Shown: positions 48,493-58,206, counted from the stretch's first letter. The stretch: DNA of 63,813 nt from Gammaproteobacteria bacterium Ga0077554 (GCA_001464585.1 LNFF01000026.1:1-63813), one strand, 5' to 3'. Notes: generated from the letters alone by a model not told the origin. Numbers and translations are program-made.

Positions 48493-49044
48493 TTGAAAAA
48501 GATTATATTTATCGGTACATGTCTTGCTTTAGTTATGCCTCTGTATACCACCACTGCTGCAGCCGAAGCAAAGCTGGGTTATATCAGTGCCTCTGAGTTA
48601 TTGGAAAAATCCCCCCAGGCAGAAAGCGCCAGCACCAGGATGGAGCAGGAGTTTACCCCGCGCCGTAACAAGATGCAGGCGGATCTGAAAGAACTCAAGC
48701 AACTGGAGGATAAACTTGCCAAGGATGGTGCCACGCTGACGGAAGCGGAGCGTAGCAAAATGGAGCGTGATATTGTCGTACGTAAACGTGATATCAGCCG
48801 TGAACAGGATTCTTATCGTGAAGACTTAACCATGCGGCGCAATGAGGAACTGGCCAAACTTCAGCAGATCGTCCGTGAAATTATCCAGTCGATCGGTAAA
48901 GAAGAAAATTATGATCTTATTTTCTTTGACGGCGTAGCATACGCCAGTCCCAAAACCGATTTAACCGAAAAGGCCATGCAGCGCTTACGCGAAAAAGCCA
49001 AGGATACATCAGCGCCCGCCGCCTCGGCGAAGCCGAAAAAATAA
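48493..49044 (+). CDS. skp: Periplasmic chaperone Skp/OmpH
   Basis: Skp escorts unfolded outer membrane proteins to BamA. The 183-residue precursor has a signal peptide (cleaved near TAAAEA), [19 protein letters not shown], and two long charged coiled helices that form the jellyfish arms. The tail is Ala/Lys/Pro-rich. The start is TTG 48493 behind GGAGTACGAACC; there is no nearby ATG. lpxD, which usually follows skp, is absent. Confidence 0.93.
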   Translation: MKKIIFIGTCLALVMPLYTTTAAAEAKLGYISASELLEKSPQAESASTRMEQEFTPRRNKMQADLKELKQLEDKLAKDGATLTEAERSKMERDIVVRKRDISREQDSYREDLTMRRNEELAKLQQIVREIIQSIGKEENYDLIFFDGVAYASPKTDLTEKAMQRLREKAKDTSAPAASAKPKK

Positions 49045-49108
49045 CGGTCACACGATCAGCCTGAAATGCGGCGATGCCCCCGGTAAAACTACAGAGAAGG
49101 ATACAATC

Positions 49109-49558
49109 TTGGAATCTTTTGATATTCATGAGGTGCTTAAGTATCTTCCGCACCGTTATCCCTTCCTGCTGATTGACCGGGTACTCAGTTATGAGGCGGG
49201 TAAATCATTAGTGGGTTTGAAAAATGTCACCTTTAATGAGCCATTTTTCCAGGGGCATTTCCCACAACATCCCATCATGCCCGGAGTATTGATACTGGAA
49301 GCGCTGGCGCAGGCCTCTGGTATTCTCGCCTTCCGCACTACTGACACCAAGCCCTCTGATGGCACGCTCTATTATTTTGTGGGCATTGATAAGGCACGTT
49401 TCAAGCAACCGGTGATGCCCGGTGATCAGTTAAGGCTTGAAGTGGAGGTGATTCGCGTTATCCATAGCGTCTGGAAATTTTATGCGGCTGCGAAAGTGGA
49501 CGGTGAAGTGGTTGCCAGTGCGGAATTAATGTGCGCGGCAAGGAAGCTGGGGTCTTGA
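49109..49558 (+). CDS. fabZ: 3-hydroxyacyl-[ACP] dehydratase FabZ
   Basis: FabZ dehydrates 3-hydroxyacyl-ACP in fatty acid synthesis and draws on the same substrate pool as lipid A synthesis. The 149-residue protein shows [17 protein letters not shown], the catalytic His in [20 protein letters not shown] with its Glu, and [14 protein letters not shown]. The start is TTG 49109 (ESFDIHEVL) behind AGAAGGATACAATC. It overlaps lpxA by 4 bases. Confidence 0.95.
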   Translation: MESFDIHEVLKYLPHRYPFLLIDRVLSYEAGKSLVGLKNVTFNEPFFQGHFPQHPIMPGVLILEALAQASGILAFRTTDTKPSDGTLYYFVGIDKARFKQPVMPGDQLRLEVEVIRVIHSVWKFYAAAKVDGEVVASAELMCAARKLGS

Positions 49559-50325
49559 TTCATCCTACCGCTATTATTGACCCGGGTGCCCGGCTCGCCA
49601 GCGGCGTGAGCGTAGGCGCATATTCCATCATTGGCGCGGATGTGGAGGTGGGTGAAAACACCTGGATCGCCCCCCATGTGGTCATCAGTGGCCCCACACG
49701 TATTGGCCGTAACAATAAAATTTACCAATTTTCTTCCATCGGCGCGGTGCCGCAAGATAAGAAATATGCGGGTGAAAAGACCTTTCTTGAAATAGGTGAC
49801 GGCAACGTAATACGCGAAGGTTGCACCATTAATCGCGGCACCGCACAAGGTGGCGGCATTACGCGTATAGGCAGTAATAACTGGATTATGGCCTATGTGC
49901 ATATCGCGCATGACTGTATTATTGGTGACGGCATCGTGTTTGCCAATAATGCTTCACTTGCCGGCCACGTGACTGTTCAGGATTATGTGATTTTGGGTGG
50001 GTTTACGTTGGTGCATCAGTTTTGCATCGTAGGCGCTTACGCATTTACAGCGATGGCCAGTGCAATTTCCAAAGATGTGCCTCCCTATTTGATGGTGTCA
50101 GGCCATATGGCGAGGCCACATGGTTTGAATACTGAAGGTTTGAAGCGGCACGGCTTTAGCCCGGATAGCATTAGTCAATTACGTCGCGCCTATAAAATTC
50201 TTTATCGTTCGAATTATACGGTTGAACAGGCGCTGGAAAAGCTTCGGGAGTTAGAGCAGGATTGCCCGGAAGTGACACGCTGGGTGGAGTTTCTGAGAAA
50301 TACCACGCGCGGAATTGTTCGTTAA
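49555..50325 (+). CDS. lpxA: UDP-N-acetylglucosamine acyltransferase LpxA
   Basis: LpxA adds the first 3-hydroxyacyl chain in lipid A synthesis. The 256-residue protein is a left-handed beta helix of hexapeptide repeats followed by a helical end. It has [20 protein letters not shown], the catalytic His in [13 protein letters not shown], and [20 protein letters not shown] chose TTG 49555 (IHPTAI next), which overlaps the fabZ stop and follows AAGGAAGCTGGGG; the longer ATG at 49531 lies inside fabZ. lpxB does not follow. Confidence 0.94.
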   Translation: MIHPTAIIDPGARLASGVSVGAYSIIGADVEVGENTWIAPHVVISGPTRIGRNNKIYQFSSIGAVPQDKKYAGEKTFLEIGDGNVIREGCTINRGTAQGGGITRIGSNNWIMAYVHIAHDCIIGDGIVFANNASLAGHVTVQDYVILGGFTLVHQFCIVGAYAFTAMASAISKDVPPYLMVSGHMARPHGLNTEGLKRHGFSPDSISQLRRAYKILYRSNYTVEQALEKLRELEQDCPEVTRWVEFLRNTTRGIVR

Positions 50326-50351
50326 ACGCTTAATCCTGAAACGGGTAATTT

Positions 50352-51206
50352 TTAACGCCCCGAGCGCTCCGCTGCATACAATGTATTCTGCAATAACGTC
50401 GCCACGGTCATTGGGCCGACACCGCCGGGGACGGGGGTGATCCATGCGGCGCGTTGGGCGGCGCTGTCAAACTCTACATCGCCGATAATCTGACCCATGA
50501 TATCGCGGTTAATGCCCACGTCAATCACGGTGGCGCCGGGTTTAATCCATTGCCCCTTGATGAAGCCTGGTTTCCCCACGGCAACTACCATAATATCAGC
50601 ACGTTGCACATGAACATTAAGGTTTTGCGTAAAGCGGTGGCAGATGGTTACGGTACACCCTGCCAACAGCAGTTCCAGCGACATGGGGCGCCCCACAATG
50701 TTGGAGGCGCCCACCACCACCGCCTCTTTGCCCTTGAGGTTTTGCCCGGTGCTCGCCAGCAGCGTCATCACACCGTGCGGCGTGCAGGGGCGCAGGGCGG
50801 GCAGGCGCAGCGCCAGCCTGCCGACGTTATAAGGGTGAAAACCGTCCACGTCTTTATCAGGGTGGATGCGTTCAATAATGGTTTCGGTGTCAATGTGTGC
50901 AGGCAGTGGCAGTTGCACCAGAATGCCGTCAATGGCGGGGTCGGCGTTCAGTTCGTCAAGCAACGCGAGCAGAGTTGCCTGGGTGGTGTCGGCGGGCAGG
51001 TCAAAGCTCCTGGAAAAAATGCCCGCCTCATTGCATGCGCGGCGCTTGCTGCCCACATACACCTGTGAGGCAGGGTCACTACCCACCAGCACTACCGCCA
51101 GGCCTGGGGCGCGCTGGTGACGCGCCAGGCGTTGCGCAACACTATTTTTGATGGTGTTGCGAAGCTCCGCCGCAATGGCCTTGCCGTCTATAATCTGAGC
51201 TGCCAT
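50352..51206 (-). CDS. folD: Methylenetetrahydrofolate dehydrogenase/cyclohydrolase FolD
   Basis: FolD interconverts 5,10-methylene- and 10-formyl-tetrahydrofolate. The 284-residue protein has [15 protein letters not shown] with the catalytic Lys, [41 protein letters not shown] and [20 protein letters not shown]. It is single and convergent with lpxA, leaving 26 bases between the two stops. Confidence 0.97.
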   Translation of the reverse strand: MAAQIIDGKAIAAELRNTIKNSVAQRLARHQRAPGLAVVLVGSDPASQVYVGSKRRACNEAGIFSRSFDLPADTTQATLLALLDELNADPAIDGILVQLPLPAHIDTETIIERIHPDKDVDGFHPYNVGRLALRLPALRPCTPHGVMTLLASTGQNLKGKEAVVVGASNIVGRPMSLELLLAGCTVTICHRFTQNLNVHVQRADIMVVAVGKPGFIKGQWIKPGATVIDVGINRDIMGQIIGDVEFDSAAQRAAWITPVPGGVGPMTVATLLQNTLYAAERSGR

Positions 51207-51357
51207 ATACTAAACCTGTAAAATTATAACCATCTATTCTACCTGTGATGCCACCCGTGATGCCACCCGTGATTAACAAGCTACGCTGAGTTTTGTGTAA
51301 TGCCCCTATCTCGCGTAATATTAGTGTTTTACTGTGGATACAGCGGGGTTGAGAAAC

Positions 51358-52764
51358 GTGGCCGGAAAGACCTTATACGATAAATTGTGGGACGCGCATG
51401 TGGTGCGCAGCAACGAGGATGGCACGTGCCTGTTATACATAGACCGCCACCTGGTACACGAAGTCACCTCGCCGCAAGCTTTTGATGGGCTACGCCTGGC
51501 GGGGCGTGCGCCATGGCGCGTGTCTGCCAATCTGGCGGTGGCGGACCACAACGTGCCGACCACGGATCGTCGTCATGGCATTGCTGACCGGGTATCGCGC
51601 ATCCAGGTGGAAACACTGGACAAGAACTGCGAAGAATTCGGCATCACCGAATTCAAGATGAACGACTTGCGGCAGGGCATTGTGCATGTTATCGGGCCGG
51701 AACAGGGCGCCACGTTGCCGGGCATGACGGTGGTGTGCGGCGATTCGCATACCTCTACGCACGGCGCGTTTGGCGCGTTGGCGCACGGCATTGGCACCTC
51801 GGAAGTCGAGCATGTGCTTGCCACGCAGTGTTTGATCCAGAAGAAATCCAGGAACATGTTGATTAGTGTTGACGGGCACGCGGGCGCCGGCGTCACCGCC
51901 AAAGATATTGTGCTGGCGATCATTGGCCGCATCGGTACGGCCGGAGGCAACGGCTACGCCATTGAGTTTGGTGGCGACGCCATTACCGCACTGTCCATGG
52001 AAGGGCGCATGACCGTGTGCAACATGGCGATTGAAGCGGGTGCCCGCGCTGGCATGATAGCGGTGGATGAAAAGACCATCGAATACGTGCGTGGCCGACC
52101 CTACAGCCCCAAGGCCGACACCTGGGATCAAGCCGTCAGTCACTGGCGTGAATTGCGTAGCGATGCCGATGCGAAATTTGACCGCGTGCTGCATGTCGAC
52201 GCCGCTACCATCCAGCCACAAGTCACCTGGGGCACCTCGCCAGAAATGGTGGTGGCAATCGATGGTCGTGTGCCCGATCCCGATGCTGCGCCCGACGCCG
52301 TGAAGCGCGAAGGCATCAGGAATGCGTTGCATTACATGGGTCTCACGGCAGGCATGGCGATAAGCGACATCCACATCGACAAAGTATTCATCGGCTCCTG
52401 CACCAACTCGCGCATTGAAGACTTGCGCGCGGCGGCCAGCGTAGTGCGGGGCCGCAAGGTAGCGGGCAATGTAAAACTGGCCATGGTAGTACCCGGTTCC
52501 GGCCTGGTAAAGCGTCAGGCAGAAGCCGAAGGTCTGGATCAGATTTTCCGCGATGCGGGTTTTGAATGGCGCGAGCCGGGCTGTTCAATGTGCCTGGCAA
52601 TGAACGCGGACAAACTCGAGCCGGGTGAACGCTGCGCGTCGACCTCTAACCGTAACTTCGAAGGTCGCCAGGGGCCTGGCGGACGCACCCATTTAGTCAG
52701 CCCGGCGATGGCCGCTGCTGCGGCGGTGGCGGGGCATTTTGTGGATGTGCGGGAATGGGTGTGA
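51358..52764 (+). CDS. leuC: 3-isopropylmalate dehydratase large subunit
   Basis: LeuC with LeuD forms the iron-sulfur isomerase of leucine synthesis. The 468-residue protein begins [15 protein letters not shown] and has [20 protein letters not shown], the cluster cysteines in [16 protein letters not shown] and [13 protein letters not shown], and [23 protein letters not shown] 51358 gives the conserved family start; GTG 51334 adds 8 residues. leuD, normally next, is missing here; a repeat-filled spacer and a CNNM gene follow. Confidence 0.93.
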   Translation: MAGKTLYDKLWDAHVVRSNEDGTCLLYIDRHLVHEVTSPQAFDGLRLAGRAPWRVSANLAVADHNVPTTDRRHGIADRVSRIQVETLDKNCEEFGITEFKMNDLRQGIVHVIGPEQGATLPGMTVVCGDSHTSTHGAFGALAHGIGTSEVEHVLATQCLIQKKSRNMLISVDGHAGAGVTAKDIVLAIIGRIGTAGGNGYAIEFGGDAITALSMEGRMTVCNMAIEAGARAGMIAVDEKTIEYVRGRPYSPKADTWDQAVSHWRELRSDADAKFDRVLHVDAATIQPQVTWGTSPEMVVAIDGRVPDPDAAPDAVKREGIRNALHYMGLTAGMAISDIHIDKVFIGSCTNSRIEDLRAAASVVRGRKVAGNVKLAMVVPGSGLVKRQAEAEGLDQIFRDAGFEWREPGCSMCLAMNADKLEPGERCASTSNRNFEGRQGPGGRTHLVSPAMAAAAAVAGHFVDVREWV

Positions 52765-52833
52765 TGAGTAAATGAAAGCACTTTTGTTGTTATCATTTCG
52801 CGCTTTGTGATGTCGCTTCAAGTAGCCTTCAGT

Positions 52834-52920
52834 CCCCCGCGAAAGCGGGGGAGAAATTTTAAGCAAGACTCTCAGCAACTGTTCTTGTAGTCGTCGCTTC
52901 GTTCGGATGACAATAAACGC
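52834..52920. repeat. Palindromic repeat mosaic after leuC
   Basis: CCCCCGC-GAAA-GCGGGGG (52834-52851) is followed by GAGAAATTTTAAGCAAGA and then TCGTTCGGATGACAATAAACGC. The tail matches those of the units at 21871-22018 and 38037-38080. It lies between leuC and the CNNM gene, in place of leuD. Confidence 0.7.
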
Positions 52921-52990
52921 ACTTTAAGTTACAATGAGAATGACATTAAATTTGAAATATTTAATGTTACTTATTAGTTTATTAAAATAA

Positions 52991-54319
52991 ATGTCCGAAA
53001 TATATCTAGAAATATTATTCATCGTTGTGCTCATCCTGATCAACGGTCTGTTTGCCATGTCGGAAATGGCTGTGGTCTCGTCGCGCAAGGCGCGCTTGCA
53101 GCAGCGCGCCAATGAGGGAGACGATAATGCGCGTGCCGCCCTTGATCTCGCCAATGCCCCCAATGATTTGCTATCCACTATTCAGGTAGGCATCACTCTT
53201 ATCGGTATCCTGGCGGGCGCCTTTGGCGGCGCCACAATTGCTGAAGAATTGGCGCTGGTGTTGAACACATTACCCTTCCCCACGCTAATGCCCTACGCGG
53301 AGGCTATTGCGCTGGGTATCGTGGTATTGGTAATTACCTTTTTCTCGATCATTATCGGTGAACTGGTGCCCAAGCGCCTGGCGTTAAATAATCCCGAGCG
53401 CATCGCCGCGTTTGTTGCCAAACCCATGCGCATGCTGGCAGTCATGGCTACGCCGATTGTGCGTCTGCTGGGTTCTTCGACCGATCTCGTGCTGGGCTTA
53501 CTGCGCATGCGCGAGTCTACCGAACCGCCCGTCACTGAAGAAGAAATCAAGGTGTTAATGGAGCAAGGCACGCGGGCGGGTATGTTCGAAGAGGCCGAAC
53601 AGGATATGGTGGAACGCGTATTCAGCCTCGGTGAGCGGCGCATCAACACCATCATGACACCGCGCACACAGATCGCCTGGCTGGATTTTGATGACCCACT
53701 GGAAGAAACACTACTGAAGATGACGGAAAGCGCCCATTCGCGTTTTCCCGTGAAGCAGGGCACGCTGGATAATTTTCTGGGCATTGTCCACGTCAAGGAT
53801 CTCATGTTGAGTTCGCTGGCGGGTAAACCGATGGATCTCAAATCCGCGCTGCATCATCCCTTGTTTGTACCCGAGAGCATGCACGTATTGAAAGTACTGG
53901 AACTGTTCAAAAAAACCGGCACTCATATTGGCATGGTGGTGAATGAATATGGTGACATCCAGGGTTTGATTACGCTTAATGACGTGCTTGAAGCTATCGT
54001 CGGGGGCATGCCTTCACTTGCTGATTCAGAAGAACCGCTGGCGGTGCAGCGCAGTGATGGCTCGTGGCTGGTGGATGGCATGATGCCTGTCGATGAATTC
54101 CGTGAACTCATGGATATCGGGGATAAACTTCCCGGCGAAGAAAGCCGTCACTATCATACTCTGGGTGGCTTCATCATGACCTACCTGGGGCGTGTGCCTG
54201 CCACCGCAGATCGTTTTGAGTGGGAGGGTATGCACTTTGAAGTAATGGATATGGACGGTAATCGTGTCGATAAAATCCTGGTCACGCTGCCGCACACGGA
54301 TGTGCAAGTGCCGCTATGA
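52991..54319 (+). CDS. CNNM/CorC-type membrane protein with CBS domains
   Basis: The 442-residue protein has an N-terminal DUF21 region with three to four membrane segments (NGLFAMSEMAVVSSRKARLQ, IQVGITLIGILAGAFGGATI), a CBS pair from about residue 215 (VERVFSLGERRINTIMTPRT; VVNEYGDIQGLITLNDVLEA) and a CorC/HlyC C-terminal domain (GFIMTYLGRVPATADRFEWE). Such proteins are linked to Mg2+ or Co2+ transport and are often mislabelled hemolysins. Its stop overlaps the convergent yadH stop by 6 bases. Confidence 0.9.
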   Translation: MSEIYLEILFIVVLILINGLFAMSEMAVVSSRKARLQQRANEGDDNARAALDLANAPNDLLSTIQVGITLIGILAGAFGGATIAEELALVLNTLPFPTLMPYAEAIALGIVVLVITFFSIIIGELVPKRLALNNPERIAAFVAKPMRMLAVMATPIVRLLGSSTDLVLGLLRMRESTEPPVTEEEIKVLMEQGTRAGMFEEAEQDMVERVFSLGERRINTIMTPRTQIAWLDFDDPLEETLLKMTESAHSRFPVKQGTLDNFLGIVHVKDLMLSSLAGKPMDLKSALHHPLFVPESMHVLKVLELFKKTGTHIGMVVNEYGDIQGLITLNDVLEAIVGGMPSLADSEEPLAVQRSDGSWLVDGMMPVDEFRELMDIGDKLPGEESRHYHTLGGFIMTYLGRVPATADRFEWEGMHFEVMDMDGNRVDKILVTLPHTDVQVPL

Positions 54320-55087
54320 ACGAATACCATAGCCGCGATTGAGCAGGTGCAGGGCAAAGCCGAACAATCCCGCGATGAAACCCAGAATCGCCAGATATGC
54401 AACACCCAGATTCACATCAGACACGCCCAGCAAGCCATAACGAAACGCGTTGACCATATACAAAATCGGGTTGGCGAGCGAGATCGCCTGCCACACGGGT
54501 GGCAGCATGGACACCGAATAAAACACCCCGCCCAGATACGTCAGTGGCGTCAGCACGAACGTGGGAATCACTGAAATGTCATCAAAGCTCTTGGCGTAAA
54601 TCCCGTTAATGATGCCCGCCAGCGAAAACAAGATGCTGGTGAGCATCAGCACCGACACTGCCACCCACAGGTTATGCAGCGGTATAGGCGTAAAGAACAG
54701 CGCCACGATTGTCACAGCCAGCCCCACCGCCAGACCGCGCGCCAACCCGCCGCCGATGAAGCCCAGCAGGATTAAATAATTGGGTACTGGCGCCACCAGC
54801 ATTTCTTCGATATTGTGCTGGAATTTAGCACCATAAAAAGATGACACCACATTCGCAAAGGAATTGGTAATCACCGTCATCAAAATCAATCCCGGCACAA
54901 TGTACTCCATGTAACCGAAGCCATGCACATCACCCACCTGGCTACCGATCAGGCGGCCAAAGATCACAAAATACAGCGTCGTTGTAATCATCGGCGGCAA
55001 AATAGTCTGAATCCAAATGCGCGTAAAACGCAGCACTTCTTTGATCAGAATCGCCCGAAAAGCAATATACTGCGCACGCCCATTCAT
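54314..55087 (-). CDS. yadH: ABC-2 type permease YadH
   Basis: The 257-residue protein has six membrane segments and closely follows YadH: ILPPMITTTLYFVIFGRLIG, NIEEMLVAPVPNYLI, FDDISVIPTFVLTPLTYLGG and LANPILYMVNAFRYGLLG. It pairs with the ATPase at 55084, which it overlaps by 4 bases. The substrate of YadGH is not established. Confidence 0.93.
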   Translation of the reverse strand: MNGRAQYIAFRAILIKEVLRFTRIWIQTILPPMITTTLYFVIFGRLIGSQVGDVHGFGYMEYIVPGLILMTVITNSFANVVSSFYGAKFQHNIEEMLVAPVPNYLILLGFIGGGLARGLAVGLAVTIVALFFTPIPLHNLWVAVSVLMLTSILFSLAGIINGIYAKSFDDISVIPTFVLTPLTYLGGVFYSVSMLPPVWQAISLANPILYMVNAFRYGLLGVSDVNLGVAYLAILGFIAGLFGFALHLLNRGYGIRS

Positions 55088-56010
55088 GCCGCATCTTCCT
55101 TGTTGCCCACCAACCCAATGAACAGTTCTTCGAGCCGGTTGGTTTTATTACGCAGGCTGTTCACCTTGATGCCGTGCGTAGAGAGCACCGCAAACAGTGT
55201 GTTGATATTGGCGTCACGCGGCACTTCCACTTCCAGCGTAAGATCATCAATGCGACAAGCAGTAAAGCCCGGCAGGTTGGGCAGGGCTGCGAGTGGATGC
55301 GCCAGATCCAGCACCAGCGTGTGCGAGTTCATGCGATTGAGCAACTGGCGCATACTGGTGTTTTCAACGATGCGCCCATTATCAATAATAGCGATGTTGC
55401 GACACAGCCGCTCGGCCTCTTCCAGATAGTGCGTGGTGAGGATAATCGTCGTACCTGCCGCATTGATCTCAGCAAGAAAACTCCACATCGAATGGCGAAC
55501 TTCAATATCCACGCCCGCCGTCGGTTCGTCGAGAATCAGCAAGCGCGGCTCGTGAACCAGCGCCCGCGCAATCATCAAACGCCGCTTCATTCCGCCCGAC
55601 AACATGCGCGCCTGATCATGACGCCGCTCCCACAACCCAAGCTGATTCAGGTAGCGTTCGGCACGCTCAAACGCCACCCGGCGCGGAATGCCATAATACC
55701 CGGCCTGATTAACCAGAATCTCCACCACCGGTTCGAAGATATTAAAATTAAATTCCTGCGGCACCAACCCAATACACGCCTTGGCCGCCGCCAGATCAGT
55801 GTCAATATCATGCCCAAACACCCGCACCGTGCCGCCGGTCTTGTTGACCAGCGAAGAAACAATCCCAATCGTTGTAGACTTGCCTGCCCCATTCGGCCCC
55901 AATAAAGCAAAAAAATCCCCCGGTGCCACTTCCAGATCAATGCTGTGCAGCGCCGTAATGCCGTTCTTGTAAACCTTGGTGAGATTGTGTAGGGAAAGGG
56001 CGGGGGTCAT
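55084..56010 (-). CDS. yadG: ABC transporter ATP-binding protein YadG
   Basis: The 308-residue ATPase has Walker A LLGPNGAGKSTTIGIVSSLV, signature MLSGGMKRRLMIARALVHEP, Walker B LLILDEPTAGVD and switch His in LTTHYLEEAE, and the YadG-like C-terminal segment VNSLRNKTNRLEELFIGLVG. It is the first gene of the yadGH operon. Confidence 0.95.
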   Translation of the reverse strand: MTPALSLHNLTKVYKNGITALHSIDLEVAPGDFFALLGPNGAGKSTTIGIVSSLVNKTGGTVRVFGHDIDTDLAAAKACIGLVPQEFNFNIFEPVVEILVNQAGYYGIPRRVAFERAERYLNQLGLWERRHDQARMLSGGMKRRLMIARALVHEPRLLILDEPTAGVDIEVRHSMWSFLAEINAAGTTIILTTHYLEEAERLCRNIAIIDNGRIVENTSMRQLLNRMNSHTLVLDLAHPLAALPNLPGFTACRIDDLTLEVEVPRDANINTLFAVLSTHGIKVNSLRNKTNRLEELFIGLVGNKEDAA

Positions 56011-56094
56011 AGTGTTGGTGTAGTGAGTTTGTGGCTAAGTAAAAGGGGTGTAATTGTAACACAGCCTCCTGTCGGGCTTGGAGACGCCCGCATG

Positions 56095-56183
56095 TGTCAT
56101 TTCGACCAACGGGAGAAATCTTATAATGCTGGGATTGTATCCGCTTCCCGGGCAAAAGATTTCTCCCGTTGGTCGAAATGACA
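56095..56183. repeat. Perfect 28-bp inverted repeat pair
   Basis: TGTCATTTCGACCAACGGGA (start of the left arm, 56095-56122) is matched exactly in reverse by 56156-56183, with a 33-base centre. It is the cleanest member of the family also seen at 32044-32200. It lies between the divergent yadG and HNH-like genes. The rest of the 382-base gap (56184-56392) shows no gene. Confidence 0.85.
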
Positions 56184-56392
56184 ATACACCTTATTAGAGC
56201 ACCTTAGGTGGGGTAGGGTTTGAAAGTGACGCTTTGTAACAATACCGAGTTCCTTGTAATGGGCCAAAGAGGGTAAAGCAACATGGAAGCACAGTAACTT
56301 ACTGAATTTTATGTCGAGATTCATTGACGCAGGGTATTTTGCGTATGATACTAACATACAGTAAAGGTACCTAATAATAAATTGGGCCTCAT

Positions 56393-57139
56393 ATGGCATT
56401 ATGCCGCCTGTGTTCAAAAGATCGCAATCTCGTTAAGGCTCATATAGTGCCTGAGGCATTTTTTCGTGCTTTGCGTGCAGGGGGTGAAATACCATTACTC
56501 ATTACGAATTTACGAGGCCATTATCCAAAGCGTTCACAAATTGGCGTATATGACCAAGGTATTCTTTGTGAAGATTGCGAATCAAAATTCAGTAGCGTTG
56601 ACAGCTATGGGATTGATGTTTTTTTAAATCGATTCGAAGAACTCTTTCAGCCTATAAATCATCAGGGTACATCAGTTGCATTTCAGGCTCGTGATATAGA
56701 TCAGGAATTGCTTCTGCGGTTTCTGGTTGCCACCCTTTGGCGAGCATCCGTCTCAACACAACCATACTATGATCGTGTTCGCCTTGGCCCCTATGAATCA
56801 GTAGCCGCCAACGCGGTTTCAGTGCCTGAACAACCGGTATCTGGCATATTTTCCGCAGTCTTGTCTTGCTGGACTGCGACAGAAGAACACGACTATTTTA
56901 CTCAGGTGCTAATGAATCCCGTCCGCGAGCAGTGGAGCGGCATTAACGCCTACCGCTTTTATTTCGGCCGAATTGTCGCATACATTAAGGTGTCAAACCA
57001 ACAATCGCCAATGCCTTTCAGGGAGTTGGCACTTATGAATCAACAGGTGTTGAGTGTTGTCACACGGGACTTTGACAAGAGCAAGGATTTGTCAGCGATG
57101 ATCGGGGTAGCAAAAGCATCACGAGCGTGGAGAAATTGA
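56393..57139 (+). CDS. HNH-like zinc-finger protein, uncharacterised
   Basis: The 248-residue protein starts MALCRLCSKDRNLVKAHIVP and continues to GILCEDCESKFSSVDSYG, giving two CxxC pairs and a KAHIVPE motif, a layout shared with HNH-endonuclease-like proteins of unknown function. The rest (FLVATLWRASVSTQPYYD, FYFGRIVAYIKVS) is a conserved helical/beta domain I cannot name. It is AT-richer than its neighbours and isolated between repeats and the mntA gene, which suggests recent acquisition. A defence role is possible but not shown. Confidence 0.65.
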   Translation: MALCRLCSKDRNLVKAHIVPEAFFRALRAGGEIPLLITNLRGHYPKRSQIGVYDQGILCEDCESKFSSVDSYGIDVFLNRFEELFQPINHQGTSVAFQARDIDQELLLRFLVATLWRASVSTQPYYDRVRLGPYESVAANAVSVPEQPVSGIFSAVLSCWTATEEHDYFTQVLMNPVREQWSGINAYRFYFGRIVAYIKVSNQQSPMPFRELALMNQQVLSVVTRDFDKSKDLSAMIGVAKASRAWRN

Positions 57140-57242
57140 GGCTTAACAAGTGCAGTAAGCGTAGCACGATCAGCCAAGTAAAGGTGCATTCCAGCACCGT
57201 ATCTAATACGAATTATCACATAAAGCGATAGTCACGGGCAAT

Positions 57243-57671
57243 ATGATGAAAAATGGAGTGAAAACCATAGAAGGCATTATCAGCACTCTTCTGGCAGCTT
57301 ACCCCGCCACACAGGCAATTTATCTCTTCGGCTCTTACGGCACCGAAAATGAATGGCCTGATAGTGACGTGGATATCGCCCTGTTGCTGCCGCCCGACGA
57401 GGCAAAAAAGGCGGGGGCGCTGGTGATGAGTGAATGGCATTTTGCGCTTGAATCCCTGCTGAAAAAGGACGTGGATCTGGTCAATCTGCGTCAGGTGTCC
57501 ACGGTGTTTCAAAAGGAAATCATTATGGCTGAACGGCGGATTTTTTGTGCCGATGATTACGCAGCGGATGAATTTGAAATGCTGGTGTTGTCCTTGTATC
57601 AGAAGCTTAATGAAGAACGGGCAGAGTTGTTGGCTGAGGGTTTGCGTAGTGGGAGCTTTTACAACATATGA
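57243..57671 (+). CDS. mntA: MntA-type nucleotidyltransferase antitoxin
   Basis: MntA proteins add AMP groups to their HEPN partner toxin HepT and so neutralise it. The 142-residue protein has the catalytic motif LFGSYGTENEWPDSDVDIAL with Gly30, Ser31, Asp42 and Asp44, and a C-terminal region VDLVNLRQVSTVFQKEIIM typical of the family. Its stop overlaps (ATGA) a HepT start at 57668, but that gene is cut to 24 codons. The antitoxin therefore seems orphaned. Confidence 0.87.
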   Translation: MMKNGVKTIEGIISTLLAAYPATQAIYLFGSYGTENEWPDSDVDIALLLPPDEAKKAGALVMSEWHFALESLLKKDVDLVNLRQVSTVFQKEIIMAERRIFCADDYAADEFEMLVLSLYQKLNEERAELLAEGLRSGSFYNI

Positions 57672-57742
57672 ACGAGATTATCCTGAACAAAAAAATCAGC
57701 ATCAAACACTGCATTGGGCAAATCGCCTTTAAATGCGAATGA
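57668..57742 (+). pseudogene. hepT: HepT toxin, N-terminal remnant
   Basis: The ATG overlaps the mntA stop, the normal arrangement for an mntA-hepT pair. The frame begins MNEIILNKKISIKHCIGQI, like HepT N-termini, but reaches TGA after 24 codons instead of about 130-145. The RxxxxxY HEPN active site is missing, and the next gene starts at 57769, so the rest has been deleted rather than shifted. Confidence 0.7.
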
Positions 57743-57768
57743 GTGAAGACGGCGAGGTGGTGTAAGTG

Positions 57769-58038
57769 ATGGATGCCTGGTACGTTTATATTGTGCAATG
57801 CGCGGATAATAGTTTATATACTGGCGTTGCAAAAGATATAGATGCACGTTTGGCGCAGCATAATGCGGGCACAGGCGCAAAATACACGCGCGCACGAGGG
57901 CCAGTAGTGTTGGTTTATAAAGAATCCGCCGCTGATCATGGCGCAGCTTTACGCAAGGAATATGCAATCAAATGTCTGACACCCGCCGCAAAACGTGCTT
58001 TTATTAATGGCGACCCAACACCTGTTTGTCCCGAGTAG
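57769..58038 (+). CDS. GIY-YIG domain protein
   Basis: The 89-residue protein is a single GIY-YIG domain of the UPF0213/YhbQ group: WYVYIVQCADNSLYTGVAKD with the paired Tyr residues, then RLAQHNAGTGAKYTRARGP and the Glu in ALRKEYAIKCLTPAAK. Members have weak nuclease activity and no firm role. ATG 57769 or GTG 57766 starts it. It lies directly after the hepT remnant. Confidence 0.88.
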   Translation: MDAWYVYIVQCADNSLYTGVAKDIDARLAQHNAGTGAKYTRARGPVVLVYKESAADHGAALRKEYAIKCLTPAAKRAFINGDPTPVCPE

Positions 58039-58096
58039 CCCACACAGCGGGCGTATCACAGGGTTGCCGCCTTAACCGCGTTTGGCGCGCTGCCCC

Positions 58097-58206
58097 AATA
58101 CGGTTCGTTTAACCATTCGTGGTGAGCCCTATCGAACCACCCGCCGCACATCCAGAACCCTTCGACAGGCTCAGGGCGAACGGGGGGTTGTTAAGCGAAC
58201 AGTATT
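58097..58206. repeat. MITE-like element, copy 2
   Basis: The 110-bp element has ends AATACGGTTCGTTTAA and TTAAGCGAACAGTATT, forming an imperfect 16-bp inverted repeat, and contains CCTTCGACAGGCTCAGGGCG like copy 1 at 13525. Its right side lies inside the end of the DUF3025 frame and supplies the stop codon. Confidence 0.78.

Noticed and set aside
49045..49108. A degraded lpxD between skp and fabZ
   Set aside because: Only 64 bases are present and no LpxD-like residues can be read in any frame.
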